A program made the translations under genes and the position numbers. DNA of 45,060 bases from Phycisphaeraceae bacterium (GTDB lineage Bacteria > Planctomycetota > Phycisphaerae > Phycisphaerales > UBA1924): NCBI GenBank assembly GCA_021299385.1, contig JAJTGZ010000020.1, positions 1 through 45,060 of the forward strand, in the 5' to 3' direction. Below, piece by piece: positions 7,193 through 14,990 of the stretch; positions within the stretch are counted from its first letter, which is position 1, and each line of letters begins with the position of its first letter. The notes beneath the pieces are model-generated. The model saw only the letters and a program-made list of their open reading frames with translations, searched no databases and had not been told where the DNA came from.

Positions 7193-9502
7193 TTACTGCC
7201 CGCTGAAAAAGGCGTTCAAGAACACAATAATATCGTCGGCCGTCAGATCCCCGTCGCCGCCGAGGCTCTGCCCGGGCCCGGCGATATCCGCCACCGGCAG
7301 ATTCCCCGCAAAGAAAGCGTTGAGGAACACGATGATGTCGTCGGCCGTGTACTGGTTGTCCGGGCTTGGCGACTGCCCAGGCCCGGCGATGTCCGCCAGG
7401 GCCCTGCGGGGCAGCATCAGCATCAGCACGTTGTACGCCTCGTCGCTGCCGCTGTCGCCACCGGATGGGTCGCTATAAACCCCGTCGTTGTTGGTGTCAT
7501 AGATGATCTTGGCCCGGAACACAGCCCCGCCCAGAGAGAGCGGCGACCCATACCCAACCGTCGCACGGTCCACCCCCGCCAGGGGCTGCTGCACCGTGCT
7601 GCTCGACCACGTCGTGCCCGAATCAATGCTGTCGGCGTCGGCGACGGACATGAACTCGATCTGGTAGTTCCGCCCGCTGTTGCGACCGGCGATCGTCCTG
7701 CCGACCTCCGCGAGCATCTCCAGCCGATAGGCGTTGGTCGCGGGGTCAAAGTTTGCACGAAGCAGGGCCACCGTCCCCCGCGCCTGCACCGCGTCGCGCA
7801 GCTGCACCGTCGCGGTGAAATACACGTTCCCCACGCTGTCGAACGCCGGCGCCGAGATCGAAGGCCCGCTCGTTGCCCCCGGGAAGACCTCGCTGGCTAG
7901 CGCGATAAACCCGATCGGCGTTGCGTCCACCTGGTTGTCCCCCTCGCCCGCATCCCCCGTGCCGGGCAGACCGTCAAGGCCATTGTCGCCGAAGACCGCC
8001 TTGGAAAGCCCCCCCGCGGCCCCCGCGGCGTTGCCCGTGTGCGCCGCGATCGACCACGTCGCACTGCCGACGTTGCCCGGCGAGGTCCGCGCCACGGCGA
8101 TGTAGTTGTTCATCCCCTGCGGCACCGCTGCGCCCGTACCCGTACTCGCCACGGTCGCCGCCAGCAGCAAATCCCCGTTGGCCAGGACCGTTACAGCCAC
8201 CGGCCCCGATGCGCCGCGATAGACCGCTTGCGATTGATAGTTCGTAAACTCCTGATTCTCCAGCGACCCAAACGCGGCCGACGGATCAAATGCGTCATCC
8301 CGGTCGATCAACACACCCGCCGACGAGGGCATCTCGACAAGCGTGCGCCCCGCGACGGCACCGTTGCTGGCCACGCCCCACGCCGCCAGGGAGCGCGTCT
8401 TGGTCGTGCCCGTGTTGCGGGCCATGATTGCCGCGGTCCCCACAGGCGTTCCGCCGCCCGTGAAGCCACCGAATACATACGGCGAAAAGCCCAGGCTCCC
8501 GCGCCCGCTCGCGCCCGTTGGCAGGTGCGTCTGCGTGTTTGTCAGGCTCGTGCCGTTGGCCGTCGCCTCGCTCTGGTAGTTGTTCGCCAGGTCCGCCGCG
8601 ATCATCACCGGGCGCGTACCGAGCTGTGATGGCACGATCCCCGGCACCGTCTCGGTCGTCGTAATCGAGCTGAGCACACGCGTCGCCGCGTCGGTCCCAC
8701 CCGACTCCGAGATCGCGTTGACCGCCGAAGCACTCCGCAACAACGCCGGCACGCGGAAGAGCTTTTTGTTGCTGATCGGGTTGGCGCCCAGGCTCATACC
8801 AAAGCCATCACCTGAAAAGTGCACATTCCCCGCGCTGTCGGCCGTGCCCAGCCCCAGCGTCGCGTTGGCGTTGCCCACCGAGGTACGGTTGCTCGCCGCG
8901 ACGACGCGCGAGACATACACCCGGTCCGGCAAGCGTGGCCGAACGCCTATCACCGCCGCGATGATGTTGTTCTCGTCGTCGCTGTCCCCCCAGATGTTGT
9001 TCGCACCGGGGCCAAACTCCAAGAACCCAGCCGTCAACTGCTGCGCCTGCAACCCCACGCCGCTCACCGAACCCGGCGCACTGTTCCGCGTCGCGTTCAC
9101 ACCCGCCCCCGGCGTGTTCCACACCGCGTAACTCGACCGCGCCAACGCCTGCACCGGCGAGAGCGTGCTGCTGACTGTCGTGCTGGCGATGAGGTGGTTG
9201 AAGAACGTGCTCTGCTGGCTCAGCGAGGCCTTGGCCACCGGACCCATGAGATACCGCTGCCCCCACGATGAGCGAAACTCTGTCAGGTCCACCACATAGT
9301 TGTTCACCTGCTCGGCCGTCGAGCCCGTCCCCGCCGCGTATGCCGAGGTCGCGTCGCCGGGCAACCCGGGCGCGCTCGCAACCGAGTCCTGCCCAAGCGC
9401 CACGGGCGCACAGGCCAAAGCCCCGCCAATGAACGCCCCACGGGCAAGGCCCGCAAACACACGCAGCACCGCGGCTGAAGTTCTCTTGTCGCACACACGC
9501 AT
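7193..9502 (-). CDS. large exported protein of unknown function with dockerin-like tail
   Basis: A 769-residue exported protein. The ATG at 9502 is preferred because GGAGGT lies seven bases upstream; the signal peptide (AGLARGAFIGGALACAPVALGQ) follows. The body is Ser/Thr/Ala/Gly-rich, with long stretches such as NGDLLLAATVASTGTG and FSPYVFGGFTGGGTPVGTAAIMARNTG, suggestive of a beta-rich surface protein. I recognise no catalytic motif. The C-terminus has two dockerin-like units (DIAGPGQ, YTADDIIVFLNAFFAGN; DIAGPGQ, LTADDIIVFLNAFFSGQ). Unlike its two downstream neighbours it ends in SGQ rather than AGC. The three genes run in the same direction and share the tail but no body sequence, consistent with a tail cassette attached to unrelated exported proteins. 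Confidence 0.7.
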   Translation of the reverse strand: MRVCDKRTSAAVLRVFAGLARGAFIGGALACAPVALGQDSVASAPGLPGDATSAYAAGTGSTAEQVNNYVVDLTEFRSSWGQRYLMGPVAKASLSQQSTFFNHLIASTTVSSTLSPVQALARSSYAVWNTPGAGVNATRNSAPGSVSGVGLQAQQLTAGFLEFGPGANNIWGDSDDENNIIAAVIGVRPRLPDRVYVSRVVAASNRTSVGNANATLGLGTADSAGNVHFSGDGFGMSLGANPISNKKLFRVPALLRSASAVNAISESGGTDAATRVLSSITTTETVPGIVPSQLGTRPVMIAADLANNYQSEATANGTSLTNTQTHLPTGASGRGSLGFSPYVFGGFTGGGTPVGTAAIMARNTGTTKTRSLAAWGVASNGAVAGRTLVEMPSSAGVLIDRDDAFDPSAAFGSLENQEFTNYQSQAVYRGASGPVAVTVLANGDLLLAATVASTGTGAAVPQGMNNYIAVARTSPGNVGSATWSIAAHTGNAAGAAGGLSKAVFGDNGLDGLPGTGDAGEGDNQVDATPIGFIALASEVFPGATSGPSISAPAFDSVGNVYFTATVQLRDAVQARGTVALLRANFDPATNAYRLEMLAEVGRTIAGRNSGRNYQIEFMSVADADSIDSGTTWSSSTVQQPLAGVDRATVGYGSPLSLGGAVFRAKIIYDTNNDGVYSDPSGGDSGSDEAYNVLMLMLPRRALADIAGPGQSPSPDNQYTADDIIVFLNAFFAGNLPVADIAGPGQSLGGDGDLTADDIIVFLNAFFSGQ

Positions 9503-9808
9503 AACGCATACCTCCATTGCCGCGCAAACAAAGCCGCCCGCAGACGGGTCAAGACCACACACCGACTCATACGGCACCAATCGCCGTCAAGTTCCTACGC
9601 CCCAACCAATCCAGCCCGAACCAACCCACTGCTGCCCAACTTCGGCCCAGCAAACATGCACCCTGAGTGTACAACACGCCGGCACCCCCGCCAACCGCAT
9701 AATGCCGGGTTTCACGTCTGCCGAGAACCAAAACCACCCGTACAACGCCCGAGAACCCAGGCACCCACACCATTTCTATACCCCCCGGCCCTCGCTACCC
9801 TGCCGCAT

Positions 9809-10963
9809 ATGGCGTACCTCGCCCTGGCCCGCAAGTACCGTTCGCAGACCTTCACCGACCTCGTCGGGCAAGAGGCCATCGTCAAGACGCTCACCAGCGC
9901 CGTCAAACTCGGGCGCGTCGGGCACGCCTACCTCTTCACCGGCACGCGGGGCGTGGGCAAAACCTCCAGCGCACGCCTCTTTGCCGACCTGCTCAACAAC
10001 CCCGACGGCGACCCCGCCCTCCGCAAGGCCATCCTCAGCGGGCAGGACACCGACGTCATCGAGATCGACGCCGCCAGCAACAACAGCGTCGACGACGCAC
10101 GCGAGCTCATCGCCAACAGCGTTTACCGCCCACTCCGCGGCCGGCGAAAAATCTACATCATCGACGAGGTCCACATGCTCTCGATCAACGCCTTCAACGC
10201 GTTGCTCAAGACGATGGAAGAGCCCCCCGAGCACGTCGTCTTCATCCTCTGCACCACCGAGACGCACAAGGTCCCCGCGACGATCCAGTCGCGCTGCCAG
10301 CGCTATGACTTCCGCAACATCCCCCCAGCGATGATCGCCACGCACCTCGGTGAGGTCATCAAGGGCGAGGGCATCGACGCCGAGCCTGACCTGCTGCTGG
10401 CCGTCGCACGCCTGGGCAACGGCAGCATGCGCGACGCGCTGAGCCTGCTCGACCGCCTCCTCGCCTCGGGGGACAAGAAGCTCACCACCTCGATGCTCGA
10501 ACGCCTCCTCGGCCTGCCCGAGCGGGAACTGATCGTCCAACTGGTCGATTCCCTCGCCGCCGCCGACGCCGCAGGCGCGCTGGAGCGCACCGCCGAACTC
10601 CTTTCTAAGGGCACCAGCATCGACCAGTTGATGTCCACGCTGGCCGACCACCTGCGCGACCTGATGGTGCTGGCCGCGTGTGGCGAGCAGACCGACCTGG
10701 TCGATCTCTCGGGCGACTGGCGCGCCCAGGCTACCCAGCAGGCCGCACGCTTTGACCCGGCAGGCCTGGTGCACATGATCGCCCTCGTCGAGAGCGTCGC
10801 CGCGCGGGCCAAACTCTCCTCCTTCCCCCGCGCGCTCGTGGACGCGGCGGTCGTCCGCCTGGCGATGACCGAAAAACTCGCCGACGTTACCGCCCTGGCC
10901 CTGGCCACCACCGCAAGCCCAACCGCCACCGCGCCGGGAGCACCCCGCCCAAAAAAACCATAG
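9809..10963 (+). CDS. dnaX: DNA polymerase III gamma-type subunit (zero-frame dnaX product)
   Basis: A 384-residue clamp-loader ATPase. Visible motifs are Walker A GTRGVGKT (45-52), Walker B IIDEVHM (117-123) and the SRC motif (161-163, SRCQRYDF), with the RYRP-type start ARKYRSQTFTDLVGQE. This AAA+ subunit builds the complex that loads the sliding clamp and links polymerases to the helicase. The four-cysteine zinc module normally inserted after Walker A is absent: the segment reads ADLLNNPDGDPALRKAILSGQD. The zero frame ends RPKKP and then TAG at 10961-10963, immediately after seven adenines. Domain III is present, but the C-terminal tau region lies in the -1 frame (see the frameshift site and next entry). 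No Shine-Dalgarno sequence is visible before the ATG. Confidence 0.9.
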   Translation: MAYLALARKYRSQTFTDLVGQEAIVKTLTSAVKLGRVGHAYLFTGTRGVGKTSSARLFADLLNNPDGDPALRKAILSGQDTDVIEIDAASNNSVDDARELIANSVYRPLRGRRKIYIIDEVHMLSINAFNALLKTMEEPPEHVVFILCTTETHKVPATIQSRCQRYDFRNIPPAMIATHLGEVIKGEGIDAEPDLLLAVARLGNGSMRDALSLLDRLLASGDKKLTTSMLERLLGLPERELIVQLVDSLAAADAAGALERTAELLSKGTSIDQLMSTLADHLRDLMVLAACGEQTDLVDLSGDWRAQATQQAARFDPAGLVHMIALVESVAARAKLSSFPRALVDAAVVRLAMTEKLADVTALALATTASPTATAPGAPRPKKP

Positions 10964-11003
10964 AGGCGACCGAGCCGCCACCCCCGCGCTCGGCCGCCAC
11001 CTC
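10951..11003 (+). promoter_or_regulatory. candidate -1 ribosomal frameshift signal in dnaX
   Basis: A(10951) AAA AAA (10952-10957) is the X XXY YYZ slippery heptamer in the correct phase relative to the dnaX zero frame (CCA AAA AAA CCA TAG). The stop codon is one sense codon later. A hairpin follows after 5-7 bases: GAGG at 10963-10966 and GGCG at 10965-10968 can pair with CCTC (11000-11003) and CGCC (10995-10998), one A/C mismatch follows, then CCGAGC (10970-10975) pairs with GCTCGG (10988-10993). Slippage by -1 continues into an open frame to 11568. Transcriptional slippage, or a one-base length error in the A run, would produce the same outcome. Confidence 0.7.
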
Positions 11004-11568
11004 GCAACCTCCACCCCCGCCCGAACCCCCATCCAAACCCCCGCCCGTGCACACCCCCGCACGCGCACAGGTTCCTACACCCGATACACCACCGACCCCG
11101 ACGGCGATCCCCTGCGCCACCCCCCACGCATCCCCGGCTCAAGTCTGGGCCGAGCTCCTCGCCGCCGCGGGCGACAACGATCGGCTCAGCGCGCAACTCG
11201 AAAAACTCGAACTCGTCTCGCTCTCCCCGCAGCGTGCAGTCCTGGGGCACGCGCCGCGCAACAAGATCGCCGCCGAGCTTGCCCTGGCCCACGTCCAACC
11301 CCTCCTCGCCCGCGTTCTAGGGCACCCCGTCGCCGTGCTGCTCCAGCCGCTGCCTACCACCGAGCACCCCCGCCTTGTCCACGCACCATTGCCACCAGGC
11401 CAGCAGGCCGAGGCCCCAACCACCACCCCCGCACCATCGCCAGTATCACCCCCACCCCCGGCACCCGACCGCGCCGCACTCGACGCCGAGGCCCAGAACC
11501 CCCTGGTCATCCACGCGATGCAGGCCCTGGGCGCAACCATCCGCACCATCCGCCCGCGCACAGATTGA
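10957..11568 (+). CDS. dnaX: tau-specific C-terminal part of DnaX in the -1 frame
   Basis: Read from ACC at 10957 in the -1 frame there is no stop until 11568. This adds 203 residues to the first 383, a product of about 586 residues, a normal tau length. It begins with a proline-rich linker (TIEATEPPPPRSAATSQPP) and then a compact domain, from VWAELLAAAGDNDRLSAQLEKL through LSPQRAVLGH to HVQPLLARVLGHPVAVLLQP. This has the layout of the DnaX C-terminal domain that contacts the polymerase alpha subunit. A GTG at 11047 could start a separate short protein, but no ribosome site supports it and the linker is continuous with dnaX. A frameshifted tau product is therefore the better reading. Confidence 0.7.
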   Translation, partial: TIEATEPPPPRSAATSQPPPPPEPPSKPPPVHTPARAQVPTPDTPPTPTAIPCATPHASPAQVWAELLAAAGDNDRLSAQLEKLELVSLSPQRAVLGHAPRNKIAAELALAHVQPLLARVLGHPVAVLLQPLPTTEHPRLVHAPLPPGQQAEAPTTTPAPSPVSPPPPAPDRAALDAEAQNPLVIHAMQALGATIRTIRPRTD

Positions 11569-11714
11569 AACTACTCCAACACGCTCTGATTGATTCCCCT
11601 TGTGCAATTCGTGGCCCTGCAATATCAACACACCATCTTCCCCTCACCAAACCTCTTCTCTGCATTTCTACCTCCATACCTCCCGCCTCTGAGTGCATCC
11701 CCATACCCTCCCCC

Positions 11715-13007
11715 ATGACCCCGGCTAAGGACCTCTCCCCGCACGCACAGCCCGGCGTCTATCTCACCGACGACCTCCCAGGCATCGGCGGCCTGCTCAA
11801 ACAACGCGATGACGACTTCCTCGTCGAAGAAATACCCGCCTATCAACCCTGCGGGCAGGGCGAGCACATCTACCTCTTCGTCCAGAAAAAAGGCCTGAGC
11901 ACCCAGAACATGGTCCAGATGCTCGCCCGGCACTTCTGCGTGCCCCTCTCCGCCGTCGGGTATGCGGGCCTCAAAGACCGGCACGCCATCACGCGACAGG
12001 TCGTCAGCATTCACGCGCCGGGGAAGGTCCCCGAAGACTTCCCATCGATCAAGGACGACCGCATCGCCGTGCTCTGGTCGGACCTGCACACCAACAAACT
12101 CCGCCGGGGGCACCTGCTCGGCAACCGCTTCTCCATCCGCGTTCGGGGCGTCGCGCTCCGCGCGATCTTCGACGCCAAAAAAACCCTCGCCCGCCTCGAA
12201 GCCCTCGGCGTGCCCAACCGCGTCGGCCCGCAACGCTTTGGCCTGCTGGGCAACAACCACCTCGTCGGGCGCGCCCTGCTGCTGGGCCAGCACCAAGAAG
12301 CACTCGACCTCATCCTCGGCCCCGCCGAAGTCCCGGGCCTGAGCGAGGCCAACACCCACGCCCGCGCCTGCTACGCCGCAGGTGACTTTGCTGGTGCGCT
12401 TGAGGCCACCCCTCGCACGATGCTCACCGAGCAACGCCTGCTCCGGGCACTCGCACAAGGGCGCTCGCCCAAGCAAGCCTGCGCACGCATCGACCCGCTC
12501 GCGCTCGGCTTTTATATCTCCGCGACCCAGTCGGCGATCTTCAACCGCATACTCGACGGCCGCCTCTCCGCCGGCACACTTGCGCAACTGCTCCCGGGCG
12601 ACCTGGCGTACAAGCACGACAACGGCGCGGTCTTCCCGATCACCGACGCCGAGCTTGCCGATCCGGACGTTGCCCGCCGGCTCGCCAAGGGCGAGATCGC
12701 CCCCAGCGGCCCGATCTGGGGCCCGGCTATGCCCCGCGCGGCCCTTGGCATCGATCAGGCAGAACTCGCCGCGCTCGCCACACTCGACCTTACACCCGAG
12801 CGCATCGACCTGCCCATGCGCACCGCCGACGCCCCCGGCAAGCGACGCCCACTGCGCGTGCCCATCACCCACACCGACCTCGAAGCAGGTGGCGACGAGC
12901 ACGGCCTCTACATCCGCCTCGCCTTCGACCTCCCCCCAGGCGCCTACGCCACCGTCGTCATGCAAGAAATCATGAAAACCAACCCCCAACTCGACGAACA
13001 TACATAA
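11715..13007 (+). CDS. truD: tRNA pseudouridine(13) synthase TruD
   Basis: A 430-residue TruD family enzyme that converts uridine 13 of certain tRNAs to pseudouridine. The diagnostic motif is VGYAGLKDRHAITRQ, with catalytic Asp88 in GLKDR. Other family landmarks are DDFLVEEIPAY near the N-terminus, HIYLFVQKKGLSTQNMVQML, and a GNRFSIRVRG / NRVGPQRFGLLGNNHLVGRALL block. The ATG at 11715 matches the family start; upstream in-frame codons are low-complexity C-rich spacer. No Shine-Dalgarno sequence is apparent. The 146-base gap after dnaX holds no gene. Downstream, an AACGTT-centred palindrome starts within ten bases of the stop and probably terminates the transcript. Confidence 0.92.
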   Translation: MTPAKDLSPHAQPGVYLTDDLPGIGGLLKQRDDDFLVEEIPAYQPCGQGEHIYLFVQKKGLSTQNMVQMLARHFCVPLSAVGYAGLKDRHAITRQVVSIHAPGKVPEDFPSIKDDRIAVLWSDLHTNKLRRGHLLGNRFSIRVRGVALRAIFDAKKTLARLEALGVPNRVGPQRFGLLGNNHLVGRALLLGQHQEALDLILGPAEVPGLSEANTHARACYAAGDFAGALEATPRTMLTEQRLLRALAQGRSPKQACARIDPLALGFYISATQSAIFNRILDGRLSAGTLAQLLPGDLAYKHDNGAVFPITDAELADPDVARRLAKGEIAPSGPIWGPAMPRAALGIDQAELAALATLDLTPERIDLPMRTADAPGKRRPLRVPITHTDLEAGGDEHGLYIRLAFDLPPGAYATVVMQEIMKTNPQLDEHT

Positions 13008-13050
13008 CCCCTCCCCCAGAACGTTCTGGCGGGGAGGAGCAGGGGTGGGG
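13007..13050 (+). terminator. truD terminator; copy 1 of the AACGTT palindrome family
   Basis: The stem CCTCCCC-CCAGAACGTTCTGG-GGGGAGG is built around the perfect 14-base palindrome CCAGAACGTTCTGG (13016-13029) and starts right after the truD stop. The same core with the same C- and G-rich arms recurs at 18428-18467 and, with one change, at 43718-43752, each time directly next to a gene end. Confidence 0.6.
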
Positions 13051-13091
13051 TTGATCCCGCCAAGTTCCGCAAAAAACCGCTCAAAACCTGT

Positions 13092-13286
13092 CAAAAGAGG
13101 TTCGCGGTGGCCGTGGAGGTTGGCGGAGGAACGCGGAGCAAATGCCAGTTATGGCTCACACCGTCTTCAACCCCAAACGGGTTGCGGCTTGCATCCTCTT
13201 CAACCCCAAAGGGGTTGCGGGCTGTAGCCAAGTGAATGCCTCTCTGGGCCCTCCGGGCCTCTGGAGTAAAGCTCTCCCCGTACCAC
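13092..13286. repeat. intergenic repeat element, partial copy
   Basis: This spacer shares ordered blocks with 37266-37735: AGAGGTTCGCGG, AAATGCC...TATGGCT, then two hairpins of the type CAACCCCAAAGGGGTTG (near 13173 and 13204), GTAGCCA, and CTCTGGGCCCTCCGGGCCTCTGG. It lacks the large nested inverted repeat present in the copies at 28.5 and 37.4 kb. It contains no gene and separates convergent truD and photolyase. Confidence 0.5.
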
Positions 13287-14765
13287 TCACCCAGCGCTGA
13301 TGTCTCCAACGCCCCGAAACGCCGCCAGCACACGCTCCTTGCTCTCGGCCCGGTCGATGATCGGCGCGGGGTAATCCAGCTTTGCCAGCACCTGCATCGG
13401 CGCACTCTGCGGCTCATGTATGAACTCGGCCGGCACGCCCCGCAGCTCGGGCACAAACTCCTTGATGAACGACCCATCAGGATCAAACTTCGCGCTCTGC
13501 AGCGCGGGGTTGAAGATGCGAAAGTACGGCGCCGCATCGGTCCCCGTGCTCGCGGCCCACTGCCAGCCCCCGTTGTTCTGCGAGAGGTCGCCGTCAACAA
13601 GGTGCCGCATGAAGTGCCGTTCACCCTCGCGCCAGTCGATGAACAGGTCCTTGCTCAAAAACATCGCTGTTACCATCCGCAGGCGGTTGTGCATCCACCC
13701 GGTCTTGAGCAGCTGCCTGCACCCGGCATCAACGATCGGGAACCCCGTCAGCCCCTGCTGCCACGCGTGCAGGTGCGCCCGGTTGTCGCTCCAGACGATC
13801 CGCTCCGTCGCCGGCTTGAAGGCACGCCCCCTGCTCAACCGCGGGAACGCCCAGAGCAGGTGCTTATAAAACTCACGCCAGAGCACCTCGCTGATCCAGG
13901 ACGCGCACCCCGCCTGCCCACCATCAAGGCTCCCGCCGTTCGCCTGCGAGGCCAGCCGTAAACACTCCCGCGCCGAGAGCGCGCCAATCGCCAAATACGG
14001 CGACAGCCGGCTCGTCCCCTCCACCCCCGGCGTGTTCCGATCGTCCTTATACCCGCGCACACGCTGATCCAAAAACCCCCGCAGCCGACCGAGCGCATAC
14101 TCCTCCCCCGCAGGCCAAAGCCCCGCATCAACGCCCGACACAAACCCCGCGACCGATGCGGGCACATCGTCGCTGTTGATCCCCGTCGGCGCCTGCTTGC
14201 CCGGCACGGGCCAGACCGTTACGCCGCACGCCGCACCAGGCCCGCCGATGCCCCCACGCTCGAGCACCGTGCTCACCCACTTCTTCTTAAAGGGCGTAAA
14301 GACCGTGTACGCACCACCATCACCCGTGCGAACCTCCCCAGGCTCGAGCGCGGCCTGGTCATGGTACAGGTGCAGCCGCCCACCCTGTGCACGCAAACAA
14401 ACCTCCACCTGCTCATCCCGCTTCACCTCGTTCACCTCATACTGCCGGTTCGCATACACACCCTCGGCACCAACCTCCCGCGCCACCTGTGCCACCACCC
14501 CAGGCGTCGCGCGAAAGTCCGCCGACGTGCGCACCAACAGCGGGATGTTCAGCCGGGCCAGGCTCTCCTTGAGCACCCCAAGCGTCCGCAAAATCAACTC
14601 GATCTTCGCCGGCGACTCATCATGCTCCCCCCACTCCCCAGGCGTTACAACAAACAACCCCACCACCCCACGACCACCCTTGCCACCCCCCGCAAGCGCG
14701 GCGTGGTACAACCCCGAGTTGTCGTGCGTCCGAAGATCAACCCGGAACCAATGGAGCGTTCGCAT
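13287..14765 (-). CDS. class I deoxyribodipyrimidine photolyase
   Basis: A 492-residue FAD flavoprotein that uses blue light to split UV-induced pyrimidine dimers. The N-terminal Rossmann domain starts LHWFRVDLRTHDNSGLYHA, as in photolyases and cryptochromes. The C-terminal FAD domain shows WISEVLWREFYKHLLWAFP, GLTGFPIVDAGCRQL, TGWMHNRLRMVTAMFLSKDL and NNGGWQWAASTGTDAAPYFR, the standard FAD-binding and electron-transfer tryptophan regions. The ATG at 14765 is preferred over an in-frame start four codons upstream because the family starts at MRTLHWFR. It is transcribed divergently from a MerR/cobalamin-domain regulator, which suggests light- or cobalamin-dependent control. The exact lesion specificity (CPD) is inferred from the class. 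Confidence 0.93.
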   Translation of the reverse strand: MRTLHWFRVDLRTHDNSGLYHAALAGGGKGGRGVVGLFVVTPGEWGEHDESPAKIELILRTLGVLKESLARLNIPLLVRTSADFRATPGVVAQVAREVGAEGVYANRQYEVNEVKRDEQVEVCLRAQGGRLHLYHDQAALEPGEVRTGDGGAYTVFTPFKKKWVSTVLERGGIGGPGAACGVTVWPVPGKQAPTGINSDDVPASVAGFVSGVDAGLWPAGEEYALGRLRGFLDQRVRGYKDDRNTPGVEGTSRLSPYLAIGALSARECLRLASQANGGSLDGGQAGCASWISEVLWREFYKHLLWAFPRLSRGRAFKPATERIVWSDNRAHLHAWQQGLTGFPIVDAGCRQLLKTGWMHNRLRMVTAMFLSKDLFIDWREGERHFMRHLVDGDLSQNNGGWQWAASTGTDAAPYFRIFNPALQSAKFDPDGSFIKEFVPELRGVPAEFIHEPQSAPMQVLAKLDYPAPIIDRAESKERVLAAFRGVGDISAG

Positions 14766-14850
14766 GCCAGCCTCCACCTCACCCCAAAAAGACCTACTCA
14801 GAGTCCGCAGATACTCACAAAATAGCCCAGGGGTCGGGAAAAATCAGGTA

Positions 14851-14879
14851 TATATCAAAAAATCATCCAAACCGTCCAA
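14851..14879 (-). promoter_or_regulatory. candidate photolyase promoter in the divergent region
   Basis: On the minus strand TTGGAC (14879-14874) and GATATA (14856-14851) are 17 bases apart, in the most AT-rich part of the 225-base divergent region (14766-14990). The -10 overlaps the sequence GATATATACC, a possible regulator site. I could not recognise a full CarH/LitR operator. Candidate only. Confidence 0.35.
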
Positions 14880-14990
14880 CAATCATAGGGGAAGTTCGTA
14901 GCATTCCTTCGATCCAAACCGGCCTCACCCCGTAGATGCTTGGCGTCTGGCTCAGCGTGCGGGCATGAAGGGATAGTTCTTCACTTGCGC

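Noticed and set aside
11047-11568. Separate 173-residue gene starting at GTG 11047
   Set aside because: No ribosome site; the frame is open continuously back to the slippery heptamer and its content is the tau C-terminal domain.
11625-13094. 489-codon minus-strand frame opposite truD
   Set aside because: Antisense to a recognised tRNA-modifying enzyme and without motifs of its own.
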